64,000 nt of DNA from Porphyrobacter sp. (GTDB lineage: Bacteria; Pseudomonadota; Alphaproteobacteria; Sphingomonadales; Sphingomonadaceae): the NCBI GenBank assembly GCA_017744315.1, contig JAGIBN010000003.1:310001-374000 (forward strand), written 5' to 3'. The stretch's first letter is position 1, and the number at the start of each line of letters is the position of its first letter. Position numbers and translations under genes: made by a program. Shown piece after piece: positions 50,889 to 60,170 of this stretch. The notes under the pieces are model-generated. The model was not told where the DNA came from and ran no database searches. It was given only the letters and a program-made list of their open reading frames with translations.

Positions 50889-51758
50889 TTAATGCACCGG
50901 CGGGTCGACCTCGGGAACCTGGTTCACGGGGGCGATGGGCTCTCCAGGCTCGCGCGGGGGAAGCGCGTTCTCGGGCACGTCGTCGATCTGCATGGCGTCC
51001 GTCGGCACTCTTTCGAGATTGCGTGCCCGCACCGTCAGCGTTTCGCCGTTCCAGGTCAGCTCGTTGAAGCTCGGCGGGGTCGAGCGCAGGCGCTGCGACA
51101 AGGTGCCCGCTCCGATCATCCTCACCGGTCCGGCGGGCGTTTCTTCGATGATGTCGAAGGGATCGTGCACATGGCCGCTGAGCACGGCTAGCACCGGACG
51201 CTGGGCCAGTTCGGTGAGCGCTTTCATGCCATTGACCGTCAGCGCCGTTCCCCGGGTGCCCACTTCGCGCAAGGGATGGTGCGCGGTGACCAGAGCCTTC
51301 ACGCCCTTCGGCAAGGCATCGATCGCCGCCAGGCACTTGGCAAGTGACGAGCGGCTTACCCAGCCCTTGGACCAGTTGAGGCGCGGCTGCCCCCGCACTG
51401 CCGTCTTGAGCGGAACGATCGCGAGGCCCGGTAGGTCGATTTCACGCTCGATCAGCCCCTCGATCGCGCGAAAGCGGCGATAGGGATCGAAGAAGCGTTC
51501 GATCAGGTTGAAATAGGGCATGTCGTGATTGCCCACCTCGACCGTCACCGGGGCGTCGAGCGATTGGATCCAGCGAGTGGCCGCGTCGAATTCGCGATGC
51601 CGCGCCCGCATGGTGAGATCGCCGGTTACCGCGACAGCTTGCGGTCGCCGTTGGGCAATCTCCCGCTTGACCCAGTCGAGCGCGACCCGGTCTTCGAGGC
51701 CGAAATGAATGTCGCTCAGATGAAAGAGCAGAGTTGTGGGCGGCGCGCTATCTGGCAT
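50889..51758 (-). CDS. Metallophosphoesterase (CpdA-like)
   Basis: The 289-residue protein has the calcineurin-like motifs in order: LLFHLSDIHFG (D-x-H), AVAVTGDLTMRAR (GD), VTVEVGNHDMPYF (GNHD), LVTAHHPLRE (H) and LAVLSGHVHDPF (GH-x-H). This arrangement resembles cAMP phosphodiesterase CpdA and related class III enzymes. The first 11 bases of the gene overlap the end of the lipid-kinase gene, so it may act on a phospholipid or headgroup instead. Cytoplasmic. Confidence 0.9.
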   Translation of the reverse strand: MPDSAPPTTLLFHLSDIHFGLEDRVALDWVKREIAQRRPQAVAVTGDLTMRARHREFDAATRWIQSLDAPVTVEVGNHDMPYFNLIERFFDPYRRFRAIEGLIEREIDLPGLAIVPLKTAVRGQPRLNWSKGWVSRSSLAKCLAAIDALPKGVKALVTAHHPLREVGTRGTALTVNGMKALTELAQRPVLAVLSGHVHDPFDIIEETPAGPVRMIGAGTLSQRLRSTPPSFNELTWNGETLTVRARNLERVPTDAMQIDDVPENALPPREPGEPIAPVNQVPEVDPPVH

Positions 51759-52605
51759 CGGCCTCAGTGGCTAGCAGGTCCACCCCGCAGACCGCCAGTG
51801 TGAACTCGACCGAGGGGGACCCTTCCGCCTGTTCGCCGTCCACCAGAATCCCGAACGGATTACCGTGCGTACTCGCCAGCCGAAGTTCCTGCGCAGTGCC
51901 AAGCGTGTCGTGTGGGCCTTCCCGAAAATTGCGTTTGAGCAGGGCCCAGGTCTGTTCGAGATATTCAGCCGCTGATGCGGCATAATAGCCGTCGACCTCG
52001 ATCCCGTGGTCGCGCGGGGTCAGCATGACTAGCGGATAGCCTTCGCTCCTGCCCAGCTGCGGACTGACGCAGGCGATCATTTCGCCACCCAGCGTTTCGT
52101 TGATCGCCTCCACCGTCCCCGCTGCGAGTTCGGCTACGTTGGCCTCACGCATCGCCTCGCGCACCCGCCCCCAACTTGTACCGGGGCCGGCAAGGAGACC
52201 GGCGTAGGCATCCCCGAACTCGCTGCGGATCACGCCGGGCCGGCTTTTTACGGCCGCTCCTTTCGCCACGAGGGCAACGACCTCTTCCATCGAGCGCTCG
52301 CCGTGCAGGCGGTGGTAAAGCAGGTTCATGGTCCCGCCGGGCAAGACCAGGACCGCGCCGTCCCACCCTTCAAGTCCGGCGATGAGTGAGTTGATGGTGC
52401 CGTCTCCGGCAAAAACCACCACGCACTCTACGCCCGCCGCCTCGAGCGCGGCGGGAGTGGGCAACTCCTCGTCCGGAAAAGTACAACGCCCCCTCAGGTG
52501 CAATCCATGCCCGGTTAGACATTCCTCGAGTGCAGCGATGGCCGCATCGTCGTTGCTGCCGCTCGAAGCGTTGCTGACCAACCAGATCCCGGGCTTTTCC
52601 GTCAT
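51748..52605 (-). CDS. Diacylglycerol kinase family protein
   Basis: The 285-residue protein starts MTEKPGIWLVSNASSGSND (lipid-kinase NxxSG loop), then VVFAGDGTINSLIAGL (GDGT) and VLVLPGGTMNLLYHRL (substrate loop); the C-terminal part is the usual beta-rich domain. It lacks the first Gly of the GGDGT motif (AGDGT), a common variant. The ATG at 52605 starts the conserved region. Paired with the metallophosphoesterase by an 11-base overlap. Third lipid kinase of the window. Confidence 0.85.
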   Translation of the reverse strand: MTEKPGIWLVSNASSGSNDDAAIAALEECLTGHGLHLRGRCTFPDEELPTPAALEAAGVECVVVFAGDGTINSLIAGLEGWDGAVLVLPGGTMNLLYHRLHGERSMEEVVALVAKGAAVKSRPGVIRSEFGDAYAGLLAGPGTSWGRVREAMREANVAELAAGTVEAINETLGGEMIACVSPQLGRSEGYPLVMLTPRDHGIEVDGYYAASAAEYLEQTWALLKRNFREGPHDTLGTAQELRLASTHGNPFGILVDGEQAEGSPSVEFTLAVCGVDLLATEADAR

Positions 52606-52640
52606 TTGGCCAAAGCGAACACCCTGGCGCGAGGTTCCCG

Positions 52641-52907
52641 TCAATTTGGGCGGGAGATGATCAACCAGCCCGAAATCCCGTTGATCACACTGTAGCCGAG
52701 ATAAGCCCAGCCCCAACCCGGGTGGCCATAAGCGGCCAGCAGCAGCACGCCGACCAGAAGTACGAACTCGACTCCAAGGCTCGCCTTGCCGCCGAAGCCG
52801 CGCAGTATGGCCGGCAATTGCTCCAACAGCGGGTGCCGGCTTTCAAGCACCGCCTTGTGGACAGCAAAATTGCCGATTCCGAGCAGGAAAGTGAGGAATA
52901 TTGCCAT
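52641..52907 (-). CDS. Small membrane protein
   Basis: An 88-residue hydrophobic product: MAIFLTFLLGIGNFAVHKAVLESRHPLL at the start, a helix at SLGVEFVLLVGVLLLAAYG and another at WAYLGYSVINGISGWLII. Two or three membrane helices are likely. No family was recognised. It lies 35 bases upstream of the lipid-kinase gene on the same strand and is divergent from the UrrA-like gene. Confidence 0.6.
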   Translation of the reverse strand: MAIFLTFLLGIGNFAVHKAVLESRHPLLEQLPAILRGFGGKASLGVEFVLLVGVLLLAAYGHPGWGWAYLGYSVINGISGWLIISRPN

Positions 52908-53119
52908 TTGAAGTCATGTGGCGATGCATTCGTCGATTGCCAATTGTCGTTCGTGGGGAGAACTGGACTCTTCATCGGCAACATCGAAGTCCGTCGAACG
53001 TCGCACGGCTTATATCGAGCGTCCCAACACAGGCCTCGTTCCCCGCGCTATCTCTCTGCTTGCGCCGCAGCCGCCACTCAGTCCCGGCAAGCTGCGGCGC
53101 AGCCTGAAGGGGAACCGCA

Positions 53120-53434
53120 ATGACCATTCGTACACTTTCACTGGCGCTGGCCGCGGCCTCCGCTCTCGTTATACCAGCCGTCGCCTTTGCCGGCGAGAAC
53201 CAAGCCACCCAAAGGGTGAGAATTGCCTACAAGGACCTCGACCTGTCGACGGATGCCGGACAGAAGGAACTCGACCGCCGGATGGACAAGGCTGCACGCG
53301 ACGCCTGCGGCATGGACGAGACGGTAACGGGTTCGCGGATGCCTTCGAATGAATCGCGGCAGTGCTACAGCACCACCCGCACCCAGATCGGCCAGAGCCT
53401 GAGCCACCTTACCGGCAATCGCACCGCCGGCTGA
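53120..53434 (+). CDS. UrrA family exported protein
   Basis: A 104-residue protein with a signal peptide (residues 1-24, ending AFAGEN) and the pattern RVRIAYKDLDLSTDAGQKELDRRMDKAARDACGMDE...ESRQCYSTT, with two conserved cysteines. This matches the UrrA family of small exported alphaproteobacterial proteins, named from a uranium-responsive operon in Caulobacter. The actual function is unclear. AAGGGGAA precedes the ATG. Confidence 0.8.
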   Translation: MTIRTLSLALAAASALVIPAVAFAGENQATQRVRIAYKDLDLSTDAGQKELDRRMDKAARDACGMDETVTGSRMPSNESRQCYSTTRTQIGQSLSHLTGNRTAG

Positions 53435-53468
53435 TTTCAGACCCCCCGGGCCGGGCGCTCCTCTCCAA

Positions 53469-54215
53469 TCAGCGTCCGGCCATAGCCTTGACCTTGCGCA
53501 GATAGGTTCGCCCTATGCGCAAGGTCTCGCCGTTTTCGAGCTCGGCGCACCACACGCCGAGACCTTCATGCCTGAGGCCGCGGATGCGATCCCGCCGAAG
53601 GATGGTCGACCGGTGTATCCGGATGAACTGCGAGGGGTCGAGCCGCCCTTCTAGACCGGCAATCGTCTGCAGCAGCAGATAGCTGCGGTCCTGCACGTGC
53701 AGCCGGACATAGTCGCGCTCTGCATCGATGCGCTCGACCTGGTCGGCCTCGATCCGCAACAGCTCCGAACGGTGCGGAACCCAGAACTCGGTCAGCCAGT
53801 CACCGCCGCCACCGCCGTTCCCCGAGACGACGCGATCCCGCCGTCCTATGGCGCGATCGATGGCCCGCTCGAGCCGCTCCGCGCCGACAGGCTTGAGGAC
53901 ATAGTCGACAGCCTCGATGTCAAACGCCTCGACAGCGAAATCCTCGTGCGCAGTGACGAAGATGACTGCGGGCGGATTGCTCCGCTTCGCGAGTTGGCGA
54001 GCCAGCGTAAGTCCGTCCATGCCAGGCATGGTCATGTCGAGCAGGAGCAGGTCGGGCTTCAGTTTATCGGCCAGCCGCAGGGCGGCTTCACCGTCGTTGG
54101 CCGTACCGATGACGGCCAGTTGATCCATTTCCGCGCACAGGACCTGCATTCGCTCGATCGCCAGCGGCTCGTCATCGACGATCATCGTGCGAAGCACGCC
54201 GTCATCCCCCAACAT
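53469..54215 (-). CDS. LytTR family response regulator
   Basis: A 248-residue regulator: receiver domain with LRTMIVDDEPLAIERM, phospho-Asp in LLLLDMTMPGMDG and VDYVLKPVGAERL, then a Gly-rich linker and a LytTR DNA-binding domain (VERIDAERDYVRLHVQ, FIRIHRSTILRRDRI, LRIGRTYLRKVKA). It follows its kinase by 4 bases. Related in architecture to the pair at 18208-20201 but clearly diverged. Confidence 0.92.
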   Translation of the reverse strand: MLGDDGVLRTMIVDDEPLAIERMQVLCAEMDQLAVIGTANDGEAALRLADKLKPDLLLLDMTMPGMDGLTLARQLAKRSNPPAVIFVTAHEDFAVEAFDIEAVDYVLKPVGAERLERAIDRAIGRRDRVVSGNGGGGGDWLTEFWVPHRSELLRIEADQVERIDAERDYVRLHVQDRSYLLLQTIAGLEGRLDPSQFIRIHRSTILRRDRIRGLRHEGLGVWCAELENGETLRIGRTYLRKVKAMAGR

Positions 54216-54219
54216 CGAA

Positions 54220-55413
54220 CTAGCCCTCCAGGTTGCGCAAGATCGGCAGCCGCAGCTGCGTGGTGTAGCCTTCCGGGGTCGGGCCGGTAGCCACGGTCGC
54301 CTCGGTACCGAAGCGAGCTTCCAGCCGGTCCCGCACGTTCGCCAGGCCTATACTATGATTGTGGCCCGGCTTGCCATTGGTTGCGGCGCCCGGACCATCA
54401 TCCGAGACGGTGATGACCAGCCGCCCGTATTCCTCGCGCGCGGCGATCGTGATGGTCACCTGCCCGGAAGTAGGCGCGACCGCGTGCTTGACCGAATTCT
54501 CGACCAGCGGCTGCAGGATCATCCCGGGCACTCGGGTATCCTCGAGCTCAGGCGGAAGCTGGTAGACCGCGCGCAGGCGATGCGGGAAGCGGACCGCCTC
54601 GATTTCGAGGTAGAGCTTCTGCAGCGCGAACTCTTCCTTCAGCGGCACTTCGGAAGTCGGATCGTCCGCCAGGCTGCGGCGGTAGAAGGTGGAAATCGTC
54701 TGAATCATCCGCTCGGCCGCCTGGGTCTTGCCGGTGAGCACCAGCGCGGACAGCGAATTGAGCGTGTTGAACAGGAAATGCGGGTTGACCTGATACCGCA
54801 GGCTGCGCAGCTCCGCCGCCTTGGCCGCGCGGCGATATTCACCCTCGCGCCGCTCAGCCGCCCGTGCCCGCTCGCCAGTGAGCAAGGCGAGATAGAGGGC
54901 GCACCAGGCGAGCATCATGAAATAGCGGCCGAACGCGACTTCGGTGATGTCCTGCCAGGCCGTGGCAAGTGTGATCGCGGTGGGCTTTTCGGATGGCGCC
55001 TCATCCCCTCCGAGGCTTGGCAGTTCCGCCAGGATATTGCCGCCGACCGAGGCCGCCTTCTGCGCCTTCATGCGTTCGTAAACGCGCTTTTCGAGGTCGG
55101 CCATGATGATCTGATTGGTCTGGGCGATGGCGACTGCCACCGGCAGAGAGACCAATAGCGCCGCGGCGATCTTGGCCCACAATGGCCGCTCGTCGAAAAT
55201 CCGCAGCACGAGCCACAACGCCAGCGTTATGACCACCCCGGCCGCACAAGCGATCGCCCGGCGCCACATCATCTCCATCGCGAACCCGAGATCGAGCAAC
55301 TCGGCCCGCAAGGTGGTCAGCAGGAAGTACGCCAGCCACAGGCCGAGGATGGAAATGAGCACCGTCTTGAACGGCACCCGCGCGCTGAATTCGTCTTTAC
55401 GTTCTCCGACCAT
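54220..55413 (-). CDS. LytS/AlgZ-type sensor histidine kinase
   Basis: The 397-residue protein has membrane helices at about 15-40, 50-70 and 82-102, an extra-membrane region (about 105-165), another helix near 170-190, then LRSLRYQVNPHFLFNTLNSLSALV with the phosphoacceptor His, LQPLVENSVKHAV and a GLANVRDRLEARFG G box. It should phosphorylate the LytTR regulator immediately downstream. The signal is unknown. Confidence 0.92.
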   Translation of the reverse strand: MVGERKDEFSARVPFKTVLISILGLWLAYFLLTTLRAELLDLGFAMEMMWRRAIACAAGVVITLALWLVLRIFDERPLWAKIAAALLVSLPVAVAIAQTNQIIMADLEKRVYERMKAQKAASVGGNILAELPSLGGDEAPSEKPTAITLATAWQDITEVAFGRYFMMLAWCALYLALLTGERARAAERREGEYRRAAKAAELRSLRYQVNPHFLFNTLNSLSALVLTGKTQAAERMIQTISTFYRRSLADDPTSEVPLKEEFALQKLYLEIEAVRFPHRLRAVYQLPPELEDTRVPGMILQPLVENSVKHAVAPTSGQVTITIAAREEYGRLVITVSDDGPGAATNGKPGHNHSIGLANVRDRLEARFGTEATVATGPTPEGYTTQLRLPILRNLEG

Positions 55414-55500
55414 CCCACCTGTCTAGCGGGCACAGGGGCCAAAGGGCCAGCCCAGCCGTCGAGAGCGGTGGCCCCTTGGTCGAACGAGGCTTGAGGTTGG

Positions 55501-57027
55501 TCAGGCGCCCTGAAGCAACCCCTCTTTGGCGATCTTGTCACGCCAGTGCGGCGGGGCGAGGGTGTGCACGTTGCTTCCCTCACTGTCGACGGCCACGGTC
55601 ACCGGCATATCCTGCACGGTGAATTCGTAGATCGCCTCCATGCCAAGGTCCTCGAACCCGACCACCTTGGCCTGCTTGATCGCGCGGGCGACGAGGTAAG
55701 CCGCACCGCCGACCGCCATCAGATAGGCGACCTTGTGCTTGGCAATCTCCTGCACCGCACCTTGCCCGCGTTCGGCCTTGCCGATCATCGCCAGCAGCCC
55801 GAGGTCGAGCATCGTGTCGGTGAACTTGTCCATCCGCGTGGCCGTGGTCGGACCGGCGGGGCCGACCACCTCGCCCACCACCGGGTCGACCGGACCGACG
55901 TAGTAGATTGCGCGACCCTTGAAGCTGACGGGCAGTTCCTCGCCCTTGGCCAGCATGTCCTGGATACGCTTGTGCGCGGCATCGCGACCGGTCAGCATCG
56001 CACCGTTGAGCAGCAGGCGATCGCCCGCCTTCCAGCTTTGCACTTCCTCCGCCGTCAGCTTGTCGAGGTCGACGCGCTTTGCCGCACTGTCGGGCTGCCA
56101 TTGGACCTTGGGCCACTGTTCGAGATCAGGCACCGGCAGATAGCTCGGCCCTGAACCGTCCAGCGTGAAATGCGCGTGGCGCGTGGCGGCGCAGTTCGGA
56201 ATCATCGCCACGGGCTTGCCCGCGGCATGGCACGGCCAGTCGTAGATCTTGACGTCGAGCACAGTCGCCAAACCGCCGAGGCCCTGCGCCCCGATACCGA
56301 GCGCGTTGACCTTGTCGAAGATTTCGATCCGCAGCCGCTCGATGTCGTTCTGCGGTCCGCGCGCCTTGAGCTGGCCCATGTCGATCGGGTCCATCAGGCT
56401 CATCTTGGCGAGCTTGACCGCGTGTTCGGCCGTCCCGCCAATGCCGATTCCGAGCATGCCCGGCGGACACCATCCGGCGCCCATCTGCGGGACCATCTCC
56501 AGCACCCAGTCTACGATGTTGTCGCTGGGGTTCATCATCTTGAACTTGGACTTGTTCTCGCTGCCGCCGCCCTTCGCCGCGACGTCCACCGCGACCTTAT
56601 TGCCGGGCACCATCTCGACCGAGAGCACGCACGGCGTGTTGTCGCGAGTGTTGCGGCGCGTGAACGCCGGATCGGCCAGGACCGAGGCGCGCAGCTTGTT
56701 TTCGGGGTTGTTGTAGGCGCGGCGCACGCCTTCATCGACCACGTCCTGCAGCGAGCGCGACGACTCCAGCCGGCAGTCCTGGCCCCACTTCACGAACACG
56801 TTGACGATGCCGGTGTCCTGACAGATCGGCCGGTGTCCTTCGGCGCACATGCGGCTGTTGGTGAGGATCTGCGCAATCGCATCCTTCGCCGCCGGGCCCT
56901 GCTCCGCCTCATAGGCTTCGCCCAGCGCCCGGATGTAGTCCATCGGGTGGTAGAACGAGATATACTGCAACGCGTCGGCGACGCTATCGATCAGGTCTTC
57001 CTCGCGAATGGCGACCATGCCGTTCAT
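55501..57027 (-). CDS. Class I fumarate hydratase (Fe-S dependent)
   Basis: Converts fumarate to malate in the TCA cycle, or a close relative such as mesaconase. The 508-residue protein has the [4Fe-4S] cysteine contexts RPICQDTG (Cys69), GAGWCPPGMLGIGIGGTAEHAV and MIPNCAATRHAHF, and the beta-domain GPAGPTTATRMDKF. N- and C-terminal domains are fused as in E. coli FumA/B. The ATG at 57027 has GAAGGAG upstream. It depends on Fe-S supply such as the suf operon in this window. Confidence 0.95.
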   Translation of the reverse strand: MNGMVAIREEDLIDSVADALQYISFYHPMDYIRALGEAYEAEQGPAAKDAIAQILTNSRMCAEGHRPICQDTGIVNVFVKWGQDCRLESSRSLQDVVDEGVRRAYNNPENKLRASVLADPAFTRRNTRDNTPCVLSVEMVPGNKVAVDVAAKGGGSENKSKFKMMNPSDNIVDWVLEMVPQMGAGWCPPGMLGIGIGGTAEHAVKLAKMSLMDPIDMGQLKARGPQNDIERLRIEIFDKVNALGIGAQGLGGLATVLDVKIYDWPCHAAGKPVAMIPNCAATRHAHFTLDGSGPSYLPVPDLEQWPKVQWQPDSAAKRVDLDKLTAEEVQSWKAGDRLLLNGAMLTGRDAAHKRIQDMLAKGEELPVSFKGRAIYYVGPVDPVVGEVVGPAGPTTATRMDKFTDTMLDLGLLAMIGKAERGQGAVQEIAKHKVAYLMAVGGAAYLVARAIKQAKVVGFEDLGMEAIYEFTVQDMPVTVAVDSEGSNVHTLAPPHWRDKIAKEGLLQGA

Positions 57028-57129
57028 CGAAACAGTACTCCTTCTGGTCGATGGCCCCATAGGCGCGCACCCGCCCACAGGTCAAAGCGCTTGGCAGACC
57101 CGCAAACAACGAAGCCTCACCAGCGACTA

Positions 57130-57150
57130 AATGCTACAATACCAAGCATT
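57130..57150. repeat. Small palindrome between fumarase and the pcm-like gene
   Basis: AATGCT (57130-57135) and AGCATT (57145-57150) are perfect inverted repeats with a 9-base AT-rich spacer, centred in the divergent promoter region. It could be an operator; no regulator is assigned. Confidence 0.35.
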
Positions 57151-57208
57151 GCGGCGACGTGTCGCAGGCCCTAAGGCTCCGCCAACCCTGTTTTGATGGA
57201 CTTGTGAC

Positions 57209-57817
57209 GTGACGATCGTGGAGGACCGGCCGCTAGCCGGACATGAGGCAGCCCGACGGGCAATGGTCGAAAGCCAGTTGCGCACCAGCGGCGTCAACGC
57301 CGAATGGCTGCTGCGCCGCATGGGCGAAGTCGCTCGCGAACAGTTCGTGCCGGCCGCGGCCAGCGGATACGCCTATATCGACCGCGCCATTGCGATCGAC
57401 GACGCGCACATGCTCGCTGCGCCGGTAGTGCAGGGCATGATGCTGCAGGAAGCTCAGCCGACCCAGGAAGACCGCGTGCTGCTGGTCGATTGCGGAAGCG
57501 GCTATCTGGCAGAGCTGGTCCGGCCGCTGGTCGGTCTGCTCGAAGTTGTTTCGCCGAACGAAGCCGTTACCAAAGCGCGCAAATCAGGCGATTTTTTCAC
57601 GCTTCTCCTGATCGACGGAGCGGTGGAACAGCTGCCCGACTCGCTGGTGAGCCGACTTGCCGAAGGAGCGCGCGTTGTTACCGGATTGGTCCAGAACGGC
57701 ATCTCTCGCCTCGCCATCGGCCGCAAGGCTGCGGGCGAAGTCGCACTCTTCCCGCTCGCCGAAATCGGCATTCCCTCCTTGCCGGAATTCGCGGCACCAA
57801 AGGGCTGGCGTTTCTAA
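57209..57817 (+). CDS. Shortened protein-L-isoaspartate methyltransferase-like protein
   Basis: The 202-residue protein has the Pcm N-terminal half (ARRAMVESQLRTSGVN, REQFVPAAASGYAYIDRAI, HMLAAPVVQGMMLQ) and the first nucleotide-binding strand DRVLLVDCGSGYLAELV. The stretch that normally follows, with the acidic SAM-ribose residue and the next helix and strand, is missing: LLEVVSPNEAVTKARKSGDFFTLLLIDGAVEQLP goes straight on. SAM binding is doubtful. The gene has a GTG start and lies 1 base before tolC, a common alphaproteobacterial arrangement. Confidence 0.75.
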   Translation: MTIVEDRPLAGHEAARRAMVESQLRTSGVNAEWLLRRMGEVAREQFVPAAASGYAYIDRAIAIDDAHMLAAPVVQGMMLQEAQPTQEDRVLLVDCGSGYLAELVRPLVGLLEVVSPNEAVTKARKSGDFFTLLLIDGAVEQLPDSLVSRLAEGARVVTGLVQNGISRLAIGRKAAGEVALFPLAEIGIPSLPEFAAPKGWRF

Positions 57818-57818
57818 G

Positions 57819-59273
57819 ATGGGGTTGAAGACATTTCGCATCCTCCTGGCGACAGGCGCGTGTTTCGCTGCGCTTCCGGCCCAGGCAGAGACGCTGAAGG
57901 AAGCCCTGTCGAAGGCTTACGAGTCGAATCCGACGCTGGAGGCCGCCCGCGCCAACCAGCGCGCAACCGACGAAAACGTGCCGATCGAACGGGCCGACTC
58001 GCTCCCGAACCTGAGCGCGAATGGCGGCGTAAACGAATTCCCGTACGACAGCAGCGACATCGCCAGCGCCCAGCGCCAGGCAACCGCAGCGATTACCCTC
58101 GGCGTGCCGATCTATGCTGGTGGCGGTGTCAAGAACGGCATCCGCGCCGCAGAAACGCGCGTGGTCGCCGGACAGGCTGACTTGCGCGGTACCGAAAGCC
58201 AGGTCTTCAGCCAGGTGGTCGCCGCTTACATGGACGTGGTCCAGAACGAAGCGCTGGTGGGCCTCGCCGCCAACAACGTCGAAGTGCTCAACGTCAACCT
58301 GCAGGCAACCAGCGACCGGTTCGAGATCGGTGACCTGACCCGCACGGACGTCGCCCAGTCGCAATCGCGCCTTTCGCTGGCTCGTGGCGATCTGGAAGCC
58401 TCGCGCGCGAATCTGATCCGGGCGCGTGAGAATTATATCGCGCTGGTAGGAGAGGCCCCGAACGACCTCCAGCCGCCGCCGCCGCTGCCGGGCCTCCCGG
58501 CGGCTCCGGACGATGCGGTCGATATCGCCCTGCAGAACAACCCTGACCTGATCGCTGCGCAAGAGCGCGCCAAAGCTGCGGGCCTCGATGTCCGCGTCGC
58601 CAGCGCTTCGCGCCTGCCGACAGTCAGCGTCAACGCCGGCGCGGACTACGCCAACTTCCTCGGCTCGCTGCCCGAAGCGCTGCAGCCGGTTACGCCGAAC
58701 TCGAACAGCGGTGCTTCGCTGGGCGTTCGGGCGACGGTGCCGCTTTATCAAGGCGGTCGCCCCGCCGCGCTGCGCAGGCAGGCCCAGGCACGCGAGTCTG
58801 TCGCGCTCGAGAACATCGTCGCGACCGAGCGTGACGTGATCGCTCAGGTCCGTGCCGCTTATTCCAGCTGGCGCGCCGCGAACGAGATCATCGCCTCCAG
58901 CCAGACTGCTGTCGAAGCCGCGGCGCTGAGCCTTGAGGGCGTGCGGGCAGAGAACACCGTCGGCAACCGCACGATTCTCGACATCCTCGACGCGCAACAG
59001 GAGCACTTGCGCGCTCAGGTCCAGCTCGTGACCGCGCGACGCAACGCCTATGTCGCCGGCTTCACCCTGCTTGCCGCCATGGGCCGCGCCGAAGCGCGCG
59101 ATCTGGGGCTGGACGAACTGGGCGTGCTTTACGATCCGGCCGCCAACTACAATCGCGTGCGCCGCAATGCCTGGGATTGGAGCGACGATCCGGCACCGGT
59201 GACGCAGTCGAGCCGTACCGTTGACATCCCGGCCCAGGACGCGGAGATTCCGCCCCAGCAAGCGGTCCAATAA
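57819..59273 (+). CDS. tolC: TolC family outer membrane efflux protein
   Basis: The 484-residue protein has a signal peptide (to AQAETL), then the two OEP repeats: ETLKEALSKAYESNPTLEAARANQRATDEN...LNVNLQATSDRFEIGDLTRTDVAQSQSRLSLARGDLEASRANLIRARENY, and DAVDIALQNNPDLIAAQERAKAAG...VEAAALSLEGVRAENTVGNRTILDILDAQQEHLRAQVQLVTARRNAYVAGF. It forms the trimeric outer-membrane channel for type I secretion and drug efflux. The tail is Pro/Gln-rich. Confidence 0.94.
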   Translation: MGLKTFRILLATGACFAALPAQAETLKEALSKAYESNPTLEAARANQRATDENVPIERADSLPNLSANGGVNEFPYDSSDIASAQRQATAAITLGVPIYAGGGVKNGIRAAETRVVAGQADLRGTESQVFSQVVAAYMDVVQNEALVGLAANNVEVLNVNLQATSDRFEIGDLTRTDVAQSQSRLSLARGDLEASRANLIRARENYIALVGEAPNDLQPPPPLPGLPAAPDDAVDIALQNNPDLIAAQERAKAAGLDVRVASASRLPTVSVNAGADYANFLGSLPEALQPVTPNSNSGASLGVRATVPLYQGGRPAALRRQAQARESVALENIVATERDVIAQVRAAYSSWRAANEIIASSQTAVEAAALSLEGVRAENTVGNRTILDILDAQQEHLRAQVQLVTARRNAYVAGFTLLAAMGRAEARDLGLDELGVLYDPAANYNRVRRNAWDWSDDPAPVTQSSRTVDIPAQDAEIPPQQAVQ

Positions 59274-59284
59274 CGGGGCAGGGT

Positions 59285-59755
59285 ATGCGGCACGAAGGCG
59301 AACCCTCGGTCGAAGAAATTCTGGCATCGATCAAGAAGGTCATCGCGCGCGATAATCGCGAAGCGCTCCAGGCTGAGCGCCGTCGCCGTGAAAGCGCCGG
59401 AATCGCGCTGACACCTGCCCAGCCCGGCGAAGCCTTTGAGGCTGAAGAGGAAATCCTTGAACTGGGCGAGGCCGTCGAGTTGGCCGGCCCAGCAGCGCCC
59501 AAAGGACCGGAGGCCGATCGGCTGACAACCGAAGGCACCGCGCGCTCGATGCGTGAATCGCTCGAGGCCCTCGCAATGCTCGCTGAGCCAGGAGCTCCGC
59601 CGCAGATTGTCAGGTCAGGCGAAACCTCGCTTGAAGGGCTGACGCGCGACTTGTTGCGCCCGATGCTGGCCGAATGGCTCGAACGCAACCTGCCCGACAT
59701 GGTTGAACGGCTGGTGAAGGCCGAGATCGCTCGGATCGCCGGCAAGAAAGGCTGA
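59285..59755 (+). CDS. DUF2497 (PopZ-type) polar organising protein
   Basis: The 156-residue protein has the PopZ layout: a short N-terminal helix [19 protein letters not shown], an acidic Pro/Glu-rich middle, and the C-terminal oligomerisation helices [42 protein letters not shown]. PopZ forms polar assemblies that tether the chromosome origin and cell-cycle proteins in Caulobacter. It is 12 bases after tolC. The usual downstream valS is not present here. Confidence 0.88.
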   Translation: MRHEGEPSVEEILASIKKVIARDNREALQAERRRRESAGIALTPAQPGEAFEAEEEILELGEAVELAGPAAPKGPEADRLTTEGTARSMRESLEALAMLAEPGAPPQIVRSGETSLEGLTRDLLRPMLAEWLERNLPDMVERLVKAEIARIAGKKG

Positions 59756-59795
59756 TTGCGCGTGCCTTGCCGGGCACGTCCCGATCGTTCCCACA

Positions 59796-60170
59796 ATGAC
59801 TGACATCCCACCCGGAAACCTGGCCCAGGCCGAACGCGCCCTCGCGGCTATCGGCGGCGACTCCATCAAGCGCCAGATATTCCTCTGCGCGATGTCCGAA
59901 AAGCAGGCCTGCTGCCGCCGCGAGGTGGGGGAGGCCTCCTGGAACTTCCTGAAGCGCCGGCTGCGCGAACTGGGGTTGGTCGGGAAGGGGGGCGTTCAGC
60001 GGACCAAGGCCGACTGCCTGCAAATCTGCGAGGCGGGCCCTATCGCGGTCGTGTGGCCAGACGGCGTCTGGTACCATTCGTGCACCGAAACGGTGCTGGA
60101 GCGGATCATCCAGGAGCACCTGATCGGCGGAGTGCCGGTAGAAGACTACCGCTTGCGGCCGTCAGCCTGA
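59796..60170 (+). CDS. (2Fe-2S) thioredoxin-like ferredoxin domain protein
   Basis: The 124-residue protein has the cysteine spacing of thioredoxin-like [2Fe-2S] ferredoxins: Cys31 ([13 protein letters not shown], Cys39-40), then [20 protein letters not shown] (Cys74, Cys78), and [21 protein letters not shown]. It probably carries electrons or senses redox state. Its last 25 bases overlap the end of the convergent small membrane protein gene. Confidence 0.88.
   Translation: MTDIPPGNLAQAERALAAIGGDSIKRQIFLCAMSEKQACCRREVGEASWNFLKRRLRELGLVGKGGVQRTKADCLQICEAGPIAVVWPDGVWYHSCTETVLERIIQEHLIGGVPVEDYRLRPSA

Noticed and set aside
57678..59327. 549-codon open frame opposite tolC
   Set aside because: Antisense shadow of the TolC gene; no ribosome site or motif.
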